Virus record (IMG/VR): IMGVR_UViG_3300047476_000704
Location: 124,001 to 188,000 of that record
From: a virus
Strand: one strand, 5' to 3'
Length of the DNA: 64,000 nt
Notes under the pieces: generated by a model
Databases searched by the model: none
The model's input: only the letters and a program-made list of their open reading frames with translations
What the model was told of the DNA's origin: nothing
Translations under genes and position numbers: made by a program
Part shown: piece by piece, positions 15,660-25,140 of the stretch
Layout: the number at the start of each line of letters is the position of its first letter
Numbering within the stretch: position 1 is the first letter of the stretch

Positions 15660-18600
15660 TTATAGAGAACCACTAATTTTTGCCTCTAATTCTTCTACTC
15701 TTTTATTTAAATCTTGTACAACCTTTATCATAGATGAAAATATGGATTGATAATATACACCATCTACACTTCCAGAATTATCATAAATTACCCAATCTTT
15801 ATAATTCAAATCATCAACTTCTTCTGCTATAAGTCCTGCGTGTAATACATCCGAAACCTCTGTATCTTTATCTTTGAAAGATACGATGTTCAAATTTAAA
15901 ATTCTTTTTGCGGATGTTAGTGATAAAGAATTTATTTCTTTTTTATATTTTCTAGATGATGAAACCTTTTTTACATTACCACTCCCATCAACGCCCAAAG
16001 TAGTTAAACCGGATGCCGAATATAAAAAATCAAATTGTAAAGAATTATCATGTCCACCTTGATTTTGAACATTTTGATATAATCTCAATCTTTGTGTAAA
16101 CATTGAGTAATCTTGAACTTCGGAATTAAAATTATAACTTACATAACTAATACCACCACTACTTAATCTAAAATTACCAAATGTTACACCACCACTACTA
16201 ATGGTTACATCTCCAAATGTTCCACTTGCACCGGATATTGAACCGGCAAATGTTCCAGTTGCTCCGGTTATGTTTGCGCCACTTAAATTTCCACTAAAAG
16301 TACCACTAGCTCCGGTTATATCACCCTTAAAAGATGCATTTCCAGATGTATCTATATAAAATTTTTGAGAAGAAATGTAACCACTAGAACCCAATCTTAT
16401 ACCTTGAGAAGTATATGAGCCATTACCACCTCCAGATGGTGAACCACCTTGAATTTCACTTGAATTGATTACCCAACCACCAACACTACCTGCTGTTTTT
16501 GCATCACCATTGGCTTGATACCCAGCGTTATTAGTTAAACTTGTAATATTGTTGCCACTTACAATTATACTACCAGCACTAATAACCCCACTAACATCTA
16601 TTCTATTTGCAGAAACAGTACCAGTAGTAATAGCATTTCCGCTAATGGATGTAACATATCCATTTACATCTCCACCACCAATTTTAGAATTTATTGTGTC
16701 ATATGTAGTACCACTTGTAATTGTAACATTACCACTTATAGTTGCAGATGCCGCGTATAATGAACCATCAAGATATACTCTAAATGGTGCTGAATTAAAT
16801 GATGCATTACCTAAATAAATACCGTTACTATCTGCTTTAAAAATACTATTACCACTACCAATTGAAATCGTACCACCACTCAAAGCACCAGTAAATGTAC
16901 CGCTTGCCGCACTTAAAGCTCCACTAAATGTTCCACCAGCTGCTGATAAGTTACCACTAAAAGTACCACTACCATTTATGGATAAATTAGTACCATCAAA
17001 AGTAAGTTTATCCGTTAATGAAAATTTACCATCACTATCTAAATAAACTTTAGTGTTACTATTATTGTATGTACCAGTACCAATGTATATTCTACGAGTA
17101 GATGTAGTTGCATCTAATACAATTGAGTTGGGTGGCGCACCAACAGTAAACTTACCACTTATATATCCGGCTTGTCCACCAATTACAGGTGAAAATACAG
17201 TTGTATTATCTATAAATGTACCACTAAATCCACCATTAGCTAATGTTTGTAAATTAAAAAAGGATTGTGAATAAGTAGTTGCAACACTTCTACTTACACT
17301 TTGAGATAATTGTGATACGGAACTTGATATACTACTTGTTAAACTACCACTTAAACTATTACTACCACTAAATATATCTTCAAAATACGAACTTGAAAAA
17401 TTTGTTATACTACCACTAACAGCAGATACGCTACTTGCTATCGTTGTTAAATTATCATTACCACCCGTAAATGTTTGAGATGCCGTTACTGCTACTGGAA
17501 TGTAATTATTATTTACATCAAAAAACTCAAATTTAAAGTTAAAAGTTTCGTTTGATATATTTGTTGGCATTGATACAATGAACGATACCTCATTTGGTGA
17601 AAATACAGTTTCTGATGATGCTCTTAAACTAATATCTTTTAAAAACCAATTACCTTGCGTTTGCTTAAAATATAATGAAGCAGTTGATTCTGAATTTGGT
17701 AAAGAAAATTGAGATACATAATTTGTTAAATTACGAGTTGGAAATAATCCATTGATTGTATCAATTTTTCTATTACCATTTTGAGAACCACTAATGTATA
17801 TTTCCAAATTACTTTGAGATGAACCTGTGTAAAATCCATCAAATGCCAATTCATATACAGTTATATCACTCAAATCCAATTTGGGTATGTATGTAAAATT
17901 ACCATTACCATTAAGTTTAACCGAAGTTGAACCTGAAAATTGGTTTGTATCCAATGTTGCCGTTAAAGAACCACTATTCCAAAATTTAGAAAGAACTTCC
18001 GAATTAAAAAATCCAGTATCAGTTACTACACTTCCAGTTGCCTCAAAAGATTGTAATAATTCCTTTGCTTCAATTTGTATATCTTGTATTAACTCAAAAT
18101 CACTAACAGTACCTTCCGATGTACGATATACCTTTACTCTCTTTACATCACCAGCAAATGTTTCTAAACGAGATAATTTAATGTTAGCGTATGATGCAGT
18201 AATTGCAGAAGCAGATACCGATGAACCAGATACATTGTAAATTGGTTTTAATAATTCGGTAATAGTTGCTTTTGGTCTATAAAAGAAACGAACACGTGTT
18301 GTGTTTGCAAGATTTGGATTTATATTAGCTTGTCCAATGTAACGAACATTGTATTTACCTTTCCATATTTCAGGTACTTCCGTTTTACTACCATTATTAT
18401 CGTAAAACTTTAACTCACCTAAAATTGTAATAGTACAAGGACCAAATGCAGTTGAATCTTTAGCTTGAGCTACACTATCATTTGGATAAACATAAACAGC
18501 TACTACTTTTGATATACCCTCATAGTATTCAGGAGAACCATCGGATGTTTCTGTATAAACTACTCTACCATTTGCATCTCTAATCTGAACAATTACTTCG

Positions 18601-18773
18601 GTATTTGGTTCTAAATATTCCGTACCTGCAATTAAGAAAGCATTTTTACCACCTGTAAATGTGTCAGGTAGTTCTGTTAGATTAAAATATTGTGATGTTA
18701 CACGTCTATCTTCAAGGAATACTGATGTGTATTCTAACCTCTCGTCAGGCGCAACTTTAACTTCTACTGCCAT
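15660..18773 (-). CDS. Tail fibre/spike protein with C-terminal S74 self-cleaving chaperone
   Basis: 1037 aa. N-terminal ~180 residues form the probable virion-attachment part with beta-rich domains. The middle is Ser/Gly/Thr-rich with heptad-like serine helices (about 450-500) and tandem hexa/octapeptide repeats of the type G-T-F-S-G-x-L-S-x-A (about 590-650 and 805-860), consistent with a trimeric beta-helical shaft. From residue 939, S-S-R-K-Y-K-K-E-I begins an Intramolecular Chaperone Auto-processing (Peptidase S74) domain with the Ser/Lys pair and G-L-I-A-E-E-V; it should trimerise, fold the shaft and cut itself off. A terminal coiled coil (V-Q-D-L-N-K-R-V-E-E-L) closes it. Likely receptor-binding fibre. 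Confidence 0.9.
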   Translation of the reverse strand: MAVEVKVAPDERLEYTSVFLEDRRVTSQYFNLTELPDTFTGGKNAFLIAGTEYLEPNTEVIVQIRDANGRVVYTETSDGSPEYYEGISKVVAVYVYPNDSVAQAKDSTAFGPCTITILGELKFYDNNGSKTEVPEIWKGKYNVRYIGQANINPNLANTTRVRFFYRPKATITELLKPIYNVSGSSVSASAITASYANIKLSRLETFAGDVKRVKVYRTSEGTVSDFELIQDIQIEAKELLQSFEATGSVVTDTGFFNSEVLSKFWNSGSLTATLDTNQFSGSTSVKLNGNGNFTYIPKLDLSDITVYELAFDGFYTGSSQSNLEIYISGSQNGNRKIDTINGLFPTRNLTNYVSQFSLPNSESTASLYFKQTQGNWFLKDISLRASSETVFSPNEVSFIVSMPTNISNETFNFKFEFFDVNNNYIPVAVTASQTFTGGNDNLTTIASSVSAVSGSITNFSSSYFEDIFSGSNSLSGSLTSSISSSVSQLSQSVSRSVATTYSQSFFNLQTLANGGFSGTFIDNTTVFSPVIGGQAGYISGKFTVGAPPNSIVLDATTSTRRIYIGTGTYNNSNTKVYLDSDGKFSLTDKLTFDGTNLSINGSGTFSGNLSAAGGTFSGALSAASGTFTGALSGGTISIGSGNSIFKADSNGIYLGNASFNSAPFRVYLDGSLYAASATISGNVTITSGTTYDTINSKIGGGDVNGYVTSISGNAITTGTVSANRIDVSGVISAGSIIVSGNNITSLTNNAGYQANGDAKTAGSVGGWVINSSEIQGGSPSGGGNGSYTSQGIRLGSSGYISSQKFYIDTSGNASFKGDITGASGTFSGNLSGANITGATGTFAGSISGASGTFGDVTISSGGVTFGNFRLSSGGISYVSYNFNSEVQDYSMFTQRLRLYQNVQNQGGHDNSLQFDFLYSASGLTTLGVDGSGNVKKVSSSRKYKKEINSLSLTSAKRILNLNIVSFKDKDTEVSDVLHAGLIAEEVDDLNYKDWVIYDNSGSVDGVYYQSIFSSMIKVVQDLNKRVEELEAKISGSL
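16205..16325 (-). repeat. Coding repeats in the fibre shaft (distal block)
   Basis: Tandem degenerate units encoding G-A-S/T-G-T-F-x-G-x-x-S within the tail fibre. A second block of the same unit lies near 16865-16985. Such repeats allow shaft-length change by recombination. Confidence 0.7.
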
Positions 18774-18777
18774 AAAT

Positions 18778-18807
18778 GTAGGATATTCTTTTATATAAAT
18801 ATCCTAC
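18778..18807 (-). promoter_or_regulatory. Hairpin overlapping late promoter before the fibre gene
   Basis: Perfect 10-bp inverted repeat (plus arms 18778-18787 and 18798-18807, 10-base loop) ending 4 bases before the fibre ATG. The late-promoter motif (sense ATATTTATA, 18794-18802) lies in the 5' arm and loop, so mRNA started there would lack the 5' arm, while read-through mRNA from upstream would fold a hairpin next to the start codon. No U-run follows, so it is not a standard terminator. Confidence 0.6.
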
Positions 18808-18820
18808 TTATGGTTTTTTG

Positions 18821-21800
18821 TTATTTGTGTGAGATTTTTGAATATCCGTTTTCCTTTTTGATTTCAACCAACGAATCTACTACATCACGAATTTGGTCCA
18901 AATGAGAAATGATAGTTACAAAATCAAATTGTGTTTTAAGATACTGAAACAATAAGAATGTAGATTGTAAGTTTTCACCATCCAATGTTCCAAATCCTTC
19001 ATCCAATACCAAAAAATTAGGACGAGGTAAATTACATACATTGATTAGTGCAACTCTAATTGCCAATCCACTAATGAACTTCTCCATACCACTACACATC
19101 TCCAATCCCCACTCTTGGTCTTCATATACTATGTTGGCATTTACATTCTTACCATCCATCGTAAGAGTGATACCAAAGTCTACAATTTGAGATAGAATAT
19201 TGTTTACTTCACCTTCAATTACAGGTAAGGATTTTGCAATCAAATCATAAGATACACCATCTCTTTTAACCGCATCTAAATAGTACTCATATGTAGAATA
19301 TCTTTCCTCTAATTCTTTGGCTTCCTCAATCTTTTCGTTAATACTAGCAATCTTTTCTTGTAATCTTGATATTGAACCAGTTAATGACAACATTTCTTTT
19401 TGTATGGAGGAAATATTTGTATCAACATTTTCAATATTACTTTTAGCAATATTGATGTCTTTTTGAAGAACTTTATTGTTTTGGATTGTTGCTTCGTTTT
19501 CATGATACTTCTGGATTAAAGTTTGGATATTTTGTAACTCCAATTCAGCTGCTTGCTTTTTACTTTCGTATGATTTAATATCAACTACTAACTTTTCAGC
19601 ACTCAACTTACCCTTATCAAACTTTTGTTTAAATGATTTGTACTCATTATAATTATCAACTACACCATTTAATTTTTCTAATTTGTATAGAGTTTTAGAA
19701 TAATTTTTTTCCAACTCTTCCAATACAATCTTTTGAGAATCAACTTCTTCTTGTGTTTTTTGCGCATCCTTTACGAATACATTGTTCATACAAAAATTAC
19801 AATTAGGGTCATACTCATGCTCCGCCAAATGTACCAACTTTTCTTCATTCTTTTCCAATGAAATCTTACACTTTTCAATTGAGTGTAAAGAAGATGTTTG
19901 TAAGTTAGATAATCGTAGATATTCAGTATGTGCAGTTTCAATATCCAATTCCCCAAATGTTGCTAACTCATTTACACTTTGTGAGATTTGAATTAACGCA
20001 TCTTTGAATTGCTCTAATTGGTCTAACTTTTTAGCTTCATCATCTTTTAGTTGTTGGATTTTATCTTCCTGCTCTTTTTTCTTTTTTTCCAACCCATCAA
20101 TATCAGCAATACCAGCATCCACTGGAACTAATTGTTGTGTAAGTTCCAATAGTGTATTGTTGTAGTTTGAACGATTATCTATTAGTTCCTTATGCTTTCC
20201 TTCTTCAACGGAATAACTATCGCTTAAAGCAACTACTTTTAACTCATCATTGGCCAATTCGGTAGTGAAATCATTTGATTTAAATTTCTTTAATAAGACC
20301 TGAACCTCCTTAATATCTTCCAAAGCATATGCGTACAATTTATCAAATACATTGATACCCATAAATTGTGCTAACAAATCCTTTCGTTCCGATTGGGATT
20401 TATCAATAAACAAAGCATTATTACCTTGTAACGATAATGCGGTTAATACAAAATCTTCATAAGTTCCCAAATATTGAGAGATGTTTTTATTTGTATCTCT
20501 ACGCTCTGTACCATTTAATAAGATTTGCTGTCCATCAACTTCTTTCCAGAACTGAACATCTACCTTTACATTTGTTCCTTTTGAGTTTTGCTGTGCAGTT
20601 CTTTCAATGTAAAAATCTTCATCGTTTATTTGGAAATGTAATTTACACTTAAAGTTTGTTTTACGATTGTTTAATATCGCTGATGCTCTAAATGCTCTAC
20701 TACATTTATCAAATGCACAAAATGATACTGCATCAAAGATTGATGATTTACCACTTGCGTTTGGAGCAAATAATCCAATGATACCATTTAACTTTGTGAA
20801 ATCAATAACATTATCTTCTCCGTATGAGAACATATTTGAAAACTCAAATTTAATAGGTTTCCATATAATGTTTTTAGCCAAATCTTCATCTGTCAGTTTT
20901 TTGTTTAATTCCGTATTTAATGATTTTACATTTGCAAGAGATTGCGCATCAATTGAAAAAGAACGAACTAAATAATCTTCAATCAATCCATTTTGGTAAT
21001 CTACATCGTTAATATCGCCAATGTTAATTTTACCATCTCTAACGCCGTTACGGAGTTTAGATAAACTATCTGTTTTAGTAATCGTAAATTCATCAACATT
21101 ATATCTTTTTTTAATTTCAGTAGTAACTCTCTTCATATCACCAACATCCGTATTGGATACATAGACACGAAGACGTGGTTTTTTTGGCATATCCGTAACG
21201 GATGGAACTATACCATTATCAACATGCAATGTATAGTAACCATATTCGTTTGGAATATCAACATAGGTAGGAGTCAAAGTATCAACATCCCAAATAGCAT
21301 ATCCGTGATTTTCTAATGCCTCACCATGCGATTGCTGAATAAGTGAACCCGGATAAACTACGATTGGGTTTTTATCTTTAACAGTTTGTCTTTTATGAAT
21401 ATCACCTAATAGTGCAGCATCATATCCATCAAAAATATCAGTTGTAAAATTACGGGAACTTACCACATAACCAATATCGGTTTGTGATTTATCAATAGGC
21501 CCGTGAAAAAGTGCTATCTTAACATCACCCTGAATATCGGCTCCTTTTGGCCAATTCTCCTTCTTATCAAAGATGCTGAATACACCAAATGTAATATTGT
21601 GAACCTTAACTACATCGGTATCTCTTAAATAATATAAGTTAGGTAAATTAAGTCCATCAACAATAGGAGTCAATGCATCTAATCTGTGGATATTATTTAG
21701 ATTACAATCGTGGTTACCCGCAATTAAAAATGTAGGACACAACTCCGAGCATTCTCTTAAAAAATCTGAAATCTCCTTTACCAACTCTGGCGATAATTCC

Positions 21801-21988
21801 AATTTAGCATGTGCAATATCTCCAGCTAAATAAATAATAGCGTCATCAGTACCACGTTGCTTAATATCTGAATATAATTTACTAAATACTTCTCTGTATT
21901 CATTGTGTCTCTTCAAATTGCGAATGTGGACATCTGCAATATGATAAATGGTCTTAATTTTCTTAAAACCTAAATCTATATTTCTCAT
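18821..21988 (-). CDS. Fused SbcD-SbcC (T4 gp47-gp46; Mre11-Rad50 type) nuclease/ATPase
   Basis: In T4 and bacteria the exonuclease (gp47/SbcD) and the ATPase (gp46/SbcC) are separate proteins; here they form one chain of 1055 aa. Residues 1-330: calcineurin-like nuclease with D19-x-H21, G-D57, G-N-H-D (Asn92, His93), H162-G and G-D-I-H198. Residues 375-1055: Rad50-type ATPase with Walker A A-P-N-A-S-G-K-S-S (408-416), two coiled-coil arms joined by a zinc hook C730-N-F-C733, signature C-S-G-M-E-K-F near 965, Walker B L-V-L-D-E (Asp996, Glu997) and switch His1029. It should process DNA ends for recombination-dependent replication. Overlaps the primase stop by 4 bases (ATGA). No stop or frameshift is seen at the junction. 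Confidence 0.95.
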   Translation of the reverse strand: MRNIDLGFKKIKTIYHIADVHIRNLKRHNEYREVFSKLYSDIKQRGTDDAIIYLAGDIAHAKLELSPELVKEISDFLRECSELCPTFLIAGNHDCNLNNIHRLDALTPIVDGLNLPNLYYLRDTDVVKVHNITFGVFSIFDKKENWPKGADIQGDVKIALFHGPIDKSQTDIGYVVSSRNFTTDIFDGYDAALLGDIHKRQTVKDKNPIVVYPGSLIQQSHGEALENHGYAIWDVDTLTPTYVDIPNEYGYYTLHVDNGIVPSVTDMPKKPRLRVYVSNTDVGDMKRVTTEIKKRYNVDEFTITKTDSLSKLRNGVRDGKINIGDINDVDYQNGLIEDYLVRSFSIDAQSLANVKSLNTELNKKLTDEDLAKNIIWKPIKFEFSNMFSYGEDNVIDFTKLNGIIGLFAPNASGKSSIFDAVSFCAFDKCSRAFRASAILNNRKTNFKCKLHFQINDEDFYIERTAQQNSKGTNVKVDVQFWKEVDGQQILLNGTERRDTNKNISQYLGTYEDFVLTALSLQGNNALFIDKSQSERKDLLAQFMGINVFDKLYAYALEDIKEVQVLLKKFKSNDFTTELANDELKVVALSDSYSVEEGKHKELIDNRSNYNNTLLELTQQLVPVDAGIADIDGLEKKKKEQEDKIQQLKDDEAKKLDQLEQFKDALIQISQSVNELATFGELDIETAHTEYLRLSNLQTSSLHSIEKCKISLEKNEEKLVHLAEHEYDPNCNFCMNNVFVKDAQKTQEEVDSQKIVLEELEKNYSKTLYKLEKLNGVVDNYNEYKSFKQKFDKGKLSAEKLVVDIKSYESKKQAAELELQNIQTLIQKYHENEATIQNNKVLQKDINIAKSNIENVDTNISSIQKEMLSLTGSISRLQEKIASINEKIEEAKELEERYSTYEYYLDAVKRDGVSYDLIAKSLPVIEGEVNNILSQIVDFGITLTMDGKNVNANIVYEDQEWGLEMCSGMEKFISGLAIRVALINVCNLPRPNFLVLDEGFGTLDGENLQSTFLLFQYLKTQFDFVTIISHLDQIRDVVDSLVEIKKENGYSKISHK

Positions 21989-22974
21989 TTAATAAAAGAT
22001 AGTTTCTGTTTGATTAAACTTTCAAAACTCAAAGTTACGGAATTTTTCTGATATATCAAAATATCTTTGAACTTTAATTCTCCAGCATCCTTTTCCTGAA
22101 AATCTATTAACTTTATTGTTGGTATTATTGTATTATATTTTTCGTAAATCTTTAACGAATCTTGTTTAGCATCGTTATCCAGTGCAATTACTATTTCTTT
22201 AACTTCACCATCAGCTACTCTTTTTCTAATTTCAGTATCCAACTTTCTTGGTACAAATTTACCAAACAAAGGAATAGCATTTCTCTTTAAAGCAATTGCA
22301 TCAAAAGCACCTTCGCATAATGTAATTGGTTCAGTCCAATCTATTTGATTTTCAAAAGCAATTATATTTTTACTTACAGGTGGATTCTTATATTTGTATT
22401 TACTTTGTGGGTCAATATGTCTTGCAATAAAATAGTTCAACATACCATCTTTATCATATGATGGAATAATTACTCTATCCTTATACATACCCTCCGATGT
22501 AAACCCAATGTTATATTTAATTATTTCTTTCTTACTTAAACCTCTATTTTTTAGATATTGGATAGCATGTCCCTCAATTGGATTGGTAACATTTGGTTTT
22601 AGTTCTAATGCTGATTTGAATCCTGGAGGTAGCGATAAGTACACATGGTTTTCAGCATCTTCTTCCTCATACTTTTCCCACATATCTAAAAACTGCTCAT
22701 TAAGAGTTTTGTTAGAACTCATAGCAGTTTTTAATTTAGTATTAGATTCGCCAAAGATAATTTGTAAATCATCGGTGTTCATACCAATTCGCTTTGCCAA
22801 ATATGTTATACTACCACCTGAATTACATACCCAACAATGGAACTTATTGGTTCGTGTATTGACTTGTAGCTTTGGTTTGTGGTGATGACAAAATGGACAA
22901 TGAAAAGCATGCTCATCTTTTTTGAGAGTGAGTGAACTTCCTAAATACTTTTGAAAAAGACTTATTACTTGCAT
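21985..22974 (-). CDS. DNA primase, DnaG/T4 gp61 type
   Basis: Makes RNA primers for lagging-strand synthesis. 329 aa, near T4 gp61 (342 aa). N-terminal zinc site C26-x2-C29 ... C47-x2-C50 in a CHC2-type finger (H-C-P-F-C-H, F-H-C-W-V-C). TOPRIM core: I-T-L-C-E-G-A-F-D-A for the catalytic Glu, and V-I-A-L-D-N-D-A-K-Q-D for the metal-binding acidic pair. No helicase domain is attached. First gene after a host-type promoter and overlapping the SbcD-SbcC fusion, forming a replication/recombination operon. Confidence 0.92.
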   Translation of the reverse strand: MQVISLFQKYLGSSLTLKKDEHAFHCPFCHHHKPKLQVNTRTNKFHCWVCNSGGSITYLAKRIGMNTDDLQIIFGESNTKLKTAMSSNKTLNEQFLDMWEKYEEEDAENHVYLSLPPGFKSALELKPNVTNPIEGHAIQYLKNRGLSKKEIIKYNIGFTSEGMYKDRVIIPSYDKDGMLNYFIARHIDPQSKYKYKNPPVSKNIIAFENQIDWTEPITLCEGAFDAIALKRNAIPLFGKFVPRKLDTEIRKRVADGEVKEIVIALDNDAKQDSLKIYEKYNTIIPTIKLIDFQEKDAGELKFKDILIYQKNSVTLSFESLIKQKLSFIK

Positions 22975-22978
22975 ACAT

Positions 22979-23010
22979 CAAATATACAAAAAATAATTCA
23001 CATTTCCAAA
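22979..23010 (-). promoter_or_regulatory. Host-type promoter for primase operon
   Basis: Sense TTTG, 20 bases, TATATTTG: matches the Bacteroidota sigma-A consensus at both boxes. Ends 4 bases before the primase start, so the leader would be very short or the real start is slightly internal. Confidence 0.65.
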
Positions 23011-23017
23011 TTATTTA

Positions 23018-23425
23018 TTACTCATTTATCCACTCTTCTGGAATTGTTTTATCTGCGAACTTAAAGCCATTCTTATTACACCAATCGGCATATGTAGTTT
23101 TAGATGCTTTACTGATTTTGTTTTTGGATGATGTAAATACAAAACGAATATCCAAATTAGGATGTTGTTGTTTAATTAGTAGATGTTTTTTTCTATCGGA
23201 CAAAACAAATCTACCTTTGGTTTCTACTATGATACCATTTGGTAATTTGAAATCAGGAAGATATTTGTGATTTGTAGCAGGAACAATATAATTTACTACA
23301 TTATCCTTACTTTCGTATTCAAACTTGATTTTTTTAGAAGTGAGTTGATTAGATACTACCTCTTCCAACCCACTTCTAAATCCGTTTGCTATTGCTGTAC
23401 TTTTATAACTTCTTTTTTTAGCCAA
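23018..23425 (-). CDS. Endonuclease I-type (T7 gp3-like) resolvase
   Basis: Structure-specific nuclease of the T7 endonuclease I family, resolving branched DNA before packaging. 135 aa (T7 gp3 is 149). The family residues are present: Glu in S-G-L-E-E (21/22), Asp58 in L-P-D-F, Glu68 and Lys70 in V-E-T-K-G-R-F, then D-R-K-K-H and the C-terminal K-T-T-Y-A-D-W-C. Only a TTG start fits (no ATG before the conserved N-terminus). It follows a probable structural gene with a 4-base gap but lies next to the replication genes it serves; T4 itself uses an unrelated resolvase (gp49). Confidence 0.88.
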   Translation of the reverse strand: MAKKRSYKSTAIANGFRSGLEEVVSNQLTSKKIKFEYESKDNVVNYIVPATNHKYLPDFKLPNGIIVETKGRFVLSDRKKHLLIKQQHPNLDIRFVFTSSKNKISKASKTTYADWCNKNGFKFADKTIPEEWINE

Positions 23426-23429
23426 AATT

Positions 23430-23777
23430 TTATTTTGTTTTAGGGTCTATTGTTTTTAAGTATGATTTTTCACTATTAAATGGTGAAATACCACTTTCAT
23501 TAAACCATTTAAATCCTGTATTTGTTGATAATTTATCAAATGGTTTATTTGTTTTTTCCGTTTTCATATTTACCATTTTGAAATCGGTTTCTCTCCAACC
23601 TTTAGCTGGTATATTTGTTCTAAATCCATCAACAGATTCTATACCTTCATATGGTTGTTTTAAAAAATCTACACCCAGTGCCTTATCTACACCCTTTGAA
23701 TCTCTATTTTCTCCTGCAAATTTATCATTACCATTGTAAGTATCTAATATACTACCTTTCCAAATTGCCTTTGCCAT
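23430..23777 (-). CDS. Hypothetical protein at start of tail cluster (115 aa)
   Basis: Not recognised. Starts A-K-A-I-W-K-G-S-I-L-D-T-Y-N-G-N-D-K-F and is rich in Lys, Asn and Gly with scattered aromatics; no membrane segment or catalytic motif. It has a good leader: a late-type motif at 23802-23810 and sense AAAAGGAG 11 bases before the ATG. Those late signals suggest a virion or assembly protein. Confidence 0.7.
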   Translation of the reverse strand: MAKAIWKGSILDTYNGNDKFAGENRDSKGVDKALGVDFLKQPYEGIESVDGFRTNIPAKGWRETDFKMVNMKTEKTNKPFDKLSTNTGFKWFNESGISPFNSEKSYLKTIDPKTK

Positions 23778-23801
23778 TTTTAATTTTCTCCTTTTATATA
23801 A

Positions 23802-23810
23802 TATAAATAT
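23802..23810 (-). promoter_or_regulatory. Predicted late promoter motif
   Basis: Sense ATATTTATA 24 bases before the ATG at 23777, followed by an AGGAG ribosome-binding site. Confidence 0.5.
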
Positions 23811-23823
23811 ATAGTATTATTTT

Positions 23824-25071
23824 TTAAGTATCTATTCTAACAATAAAGTTTACTGGGAAATCTGGTAGTGATTTTATTGGCTTACCCAATTTAGCCACCG
23901 CAACCATTGTCATTGAATCATCGTATAGACCAATTGTGGTTATGTATGGTGCAAGATACGAACCAGTCGGGTCTATTGAAGAAGATACTTCGTAATCGCC
24001 AAATCCACCCTTTGTTACACCATTATGTAGAGATGTTATATTGTAATCTATTACATTACCATCTGATAGTGTACTTTTCTTTCTAATGTATTTTACACCA
24101 TCTACATGGTAATAATATGGATATGTCTTTGTATCATGTGAATCTTTACTAAAATCCCACAATGATGAAGATGCAATATACCCACCAACCTCAACTATTG
24201 CAGTTGGATTTGTAGATACATTAAATTCATCTTCTCCAACTATAATATAATATTCATTTTCATATATTGTATTTGTACCCTTATATTCTATTTTAAAATT
24301 TGTAATTTCGGTATCAAAGTTTGTACTTTTTGTTAATGTAATAATACCATGTTCATAGCTAACATTACCAACTACATTTTTTGCATATTTAAATTGTGTT
24401 ATATTAGATTCGGTTTCAACTTGACCTATATTGTATGCTTCTGAATCACTACCATCACCTTCGCCAGATGATAATTTAAATACTATAAACCCACTATCAC
24501 CTAAATCGGTTTGAACTACCAATATTTGAGTTTCAGCATCAAACGATACAATAGTTAAATCTATTATATTACCCACACCATCTCTAATTTGAAAAACGGA
24601 TGTTTGTAGATTTAACGCTAATACATCAAATATTTCTTTATTACTTAAAAGATTACCATACCCATCATCTATGATTAACTTTGGTGCTTCCGTTTCTAAA
24701 CTATCAATATCGGTTAATGTTATTGATTTCGGTTTTATTTCTTCACCATAATGATTTTGTGGTATAGTAAATACAACGCACTTATTACCCAATACACGCT
24801 TACCATATGTGGCTGTATCGGTTACATAATCGGGTATTTCTCTACTATATGTTCTTAATGGATTGTATATTTCATCATAATACATTCTGTGGACTTGGTG
24901 CCATAATGAATGTAAAAATAATTCATTAGAAGTTAAAGTATGCTCTGGTGCATATTTGTTTTCTGCTAAATATCTATAATAACCACTACCACTATCTGCA
25001 TTTGTTGCAGTATATGATTTGTAGACCTTAAATGGTCTTATACTAATATCACTTTTAGGTATTTTCTTCAT
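23824..25071 (-). CDS. Virion structural protein, paralogue of the next gene (415 aa)
   Basis: Function not known precisely. Beta-rich and Ser/Thr/Tyr/Asp-rich. Its last ~80 residues match the neighbour at 25141-26370: E-F-N-x-S-x-N-P-T, then T-T-I-G-L-Y-x-D ... V-A-V-A-K-x-x-K-P-I and a terminal V-x-I/L-D strand. This C-terminal pattern recurs in tail proteins of Bacteroidota phages I know. Probably a tail or baseplate subunit arising by duplication. A late-type motif precedes it by 4-5 bases. Confidence 0.8.
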   Translation of the reverse strand: MKKIPKSDISIRPFKVYKSYTATNADSGSGYYRYLAENKYAPEHTLTSNELFLHSLWHQVHRMYYDEIYNPLRTYSREIPDYVTDTATYGKRVLGNKCVVFTIPQNHYGEEIKPKSITLTDIDSLETEAPKLIIDDGYGNLLSNKEIFDVLALNLQTSVFQIRDGVGNIIDLTIVSFDAETQILVVQTDLGDSGFIVFKLSSGEGDGSDSEAYNIGQVETESNITQFKYAKNVVGNVSYEHGIITLTKSTNFDTEITNFKIEYKGTNTIYENEYYIIVGEDEFNVSTNPTAIVEVGGYIASSSLWDFSKDSHDTKTYPYYYHVDGVKYIRKKSTLSDGNVIDYNITSLHNGVTKGGFGDYEVSSSIDPTGSYLAPYITTIGLYDDSMTMVAVAKLGKPIKSLPDFPVNFIVRIDT

Positions 25072-25075
25072 CTAT

Positions 25076-25084
25076 AATAAATAT
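25076..25084 (-). promoter_or_regulatory. Predicted late promoter motif (variant)
   Basis: Sense ATATTTATT within TTATATTTATTATAG, 4 bases before the ATG at 25071 and just after the terminator of the preceding gene. Confidence 0.4.
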
Positions 25085-25094
25085 AATAAAAAGA

Positions 25095-25121
25095 AAAACC
25101 CATCTTTTTGGGATGGGTTTT
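25095..25121 (-). terminator. Rho-independent terminator
   Basis: Perfect 10-bp stem (25095-25104 with 25112-25121, sense AAAACCCATC/GATGGGTTTT), 7-base loop, followed on the minus strand by TCTTTTTATT. Ends the transcript of the 409-aa structural gene. Confidence 0.88.
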
Positions 25122-25140
25122 CAATTTGAGTTATTGTTTA

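Noticed and set aside
16200-17000. Spaced repeats suggestive of a CRISPR array
   Set aside because: They are in-frame repeats of the tail fibre shaft with no constant repeat-spacer length.
18778-18807. Hairpin read as terminator of the SbcD-SbcC gene
   Set aside because: The stem is AT-rich and lacks a T-run on the transcribed side; its overlap with the late motif and the start codon fits a regulatory role better.
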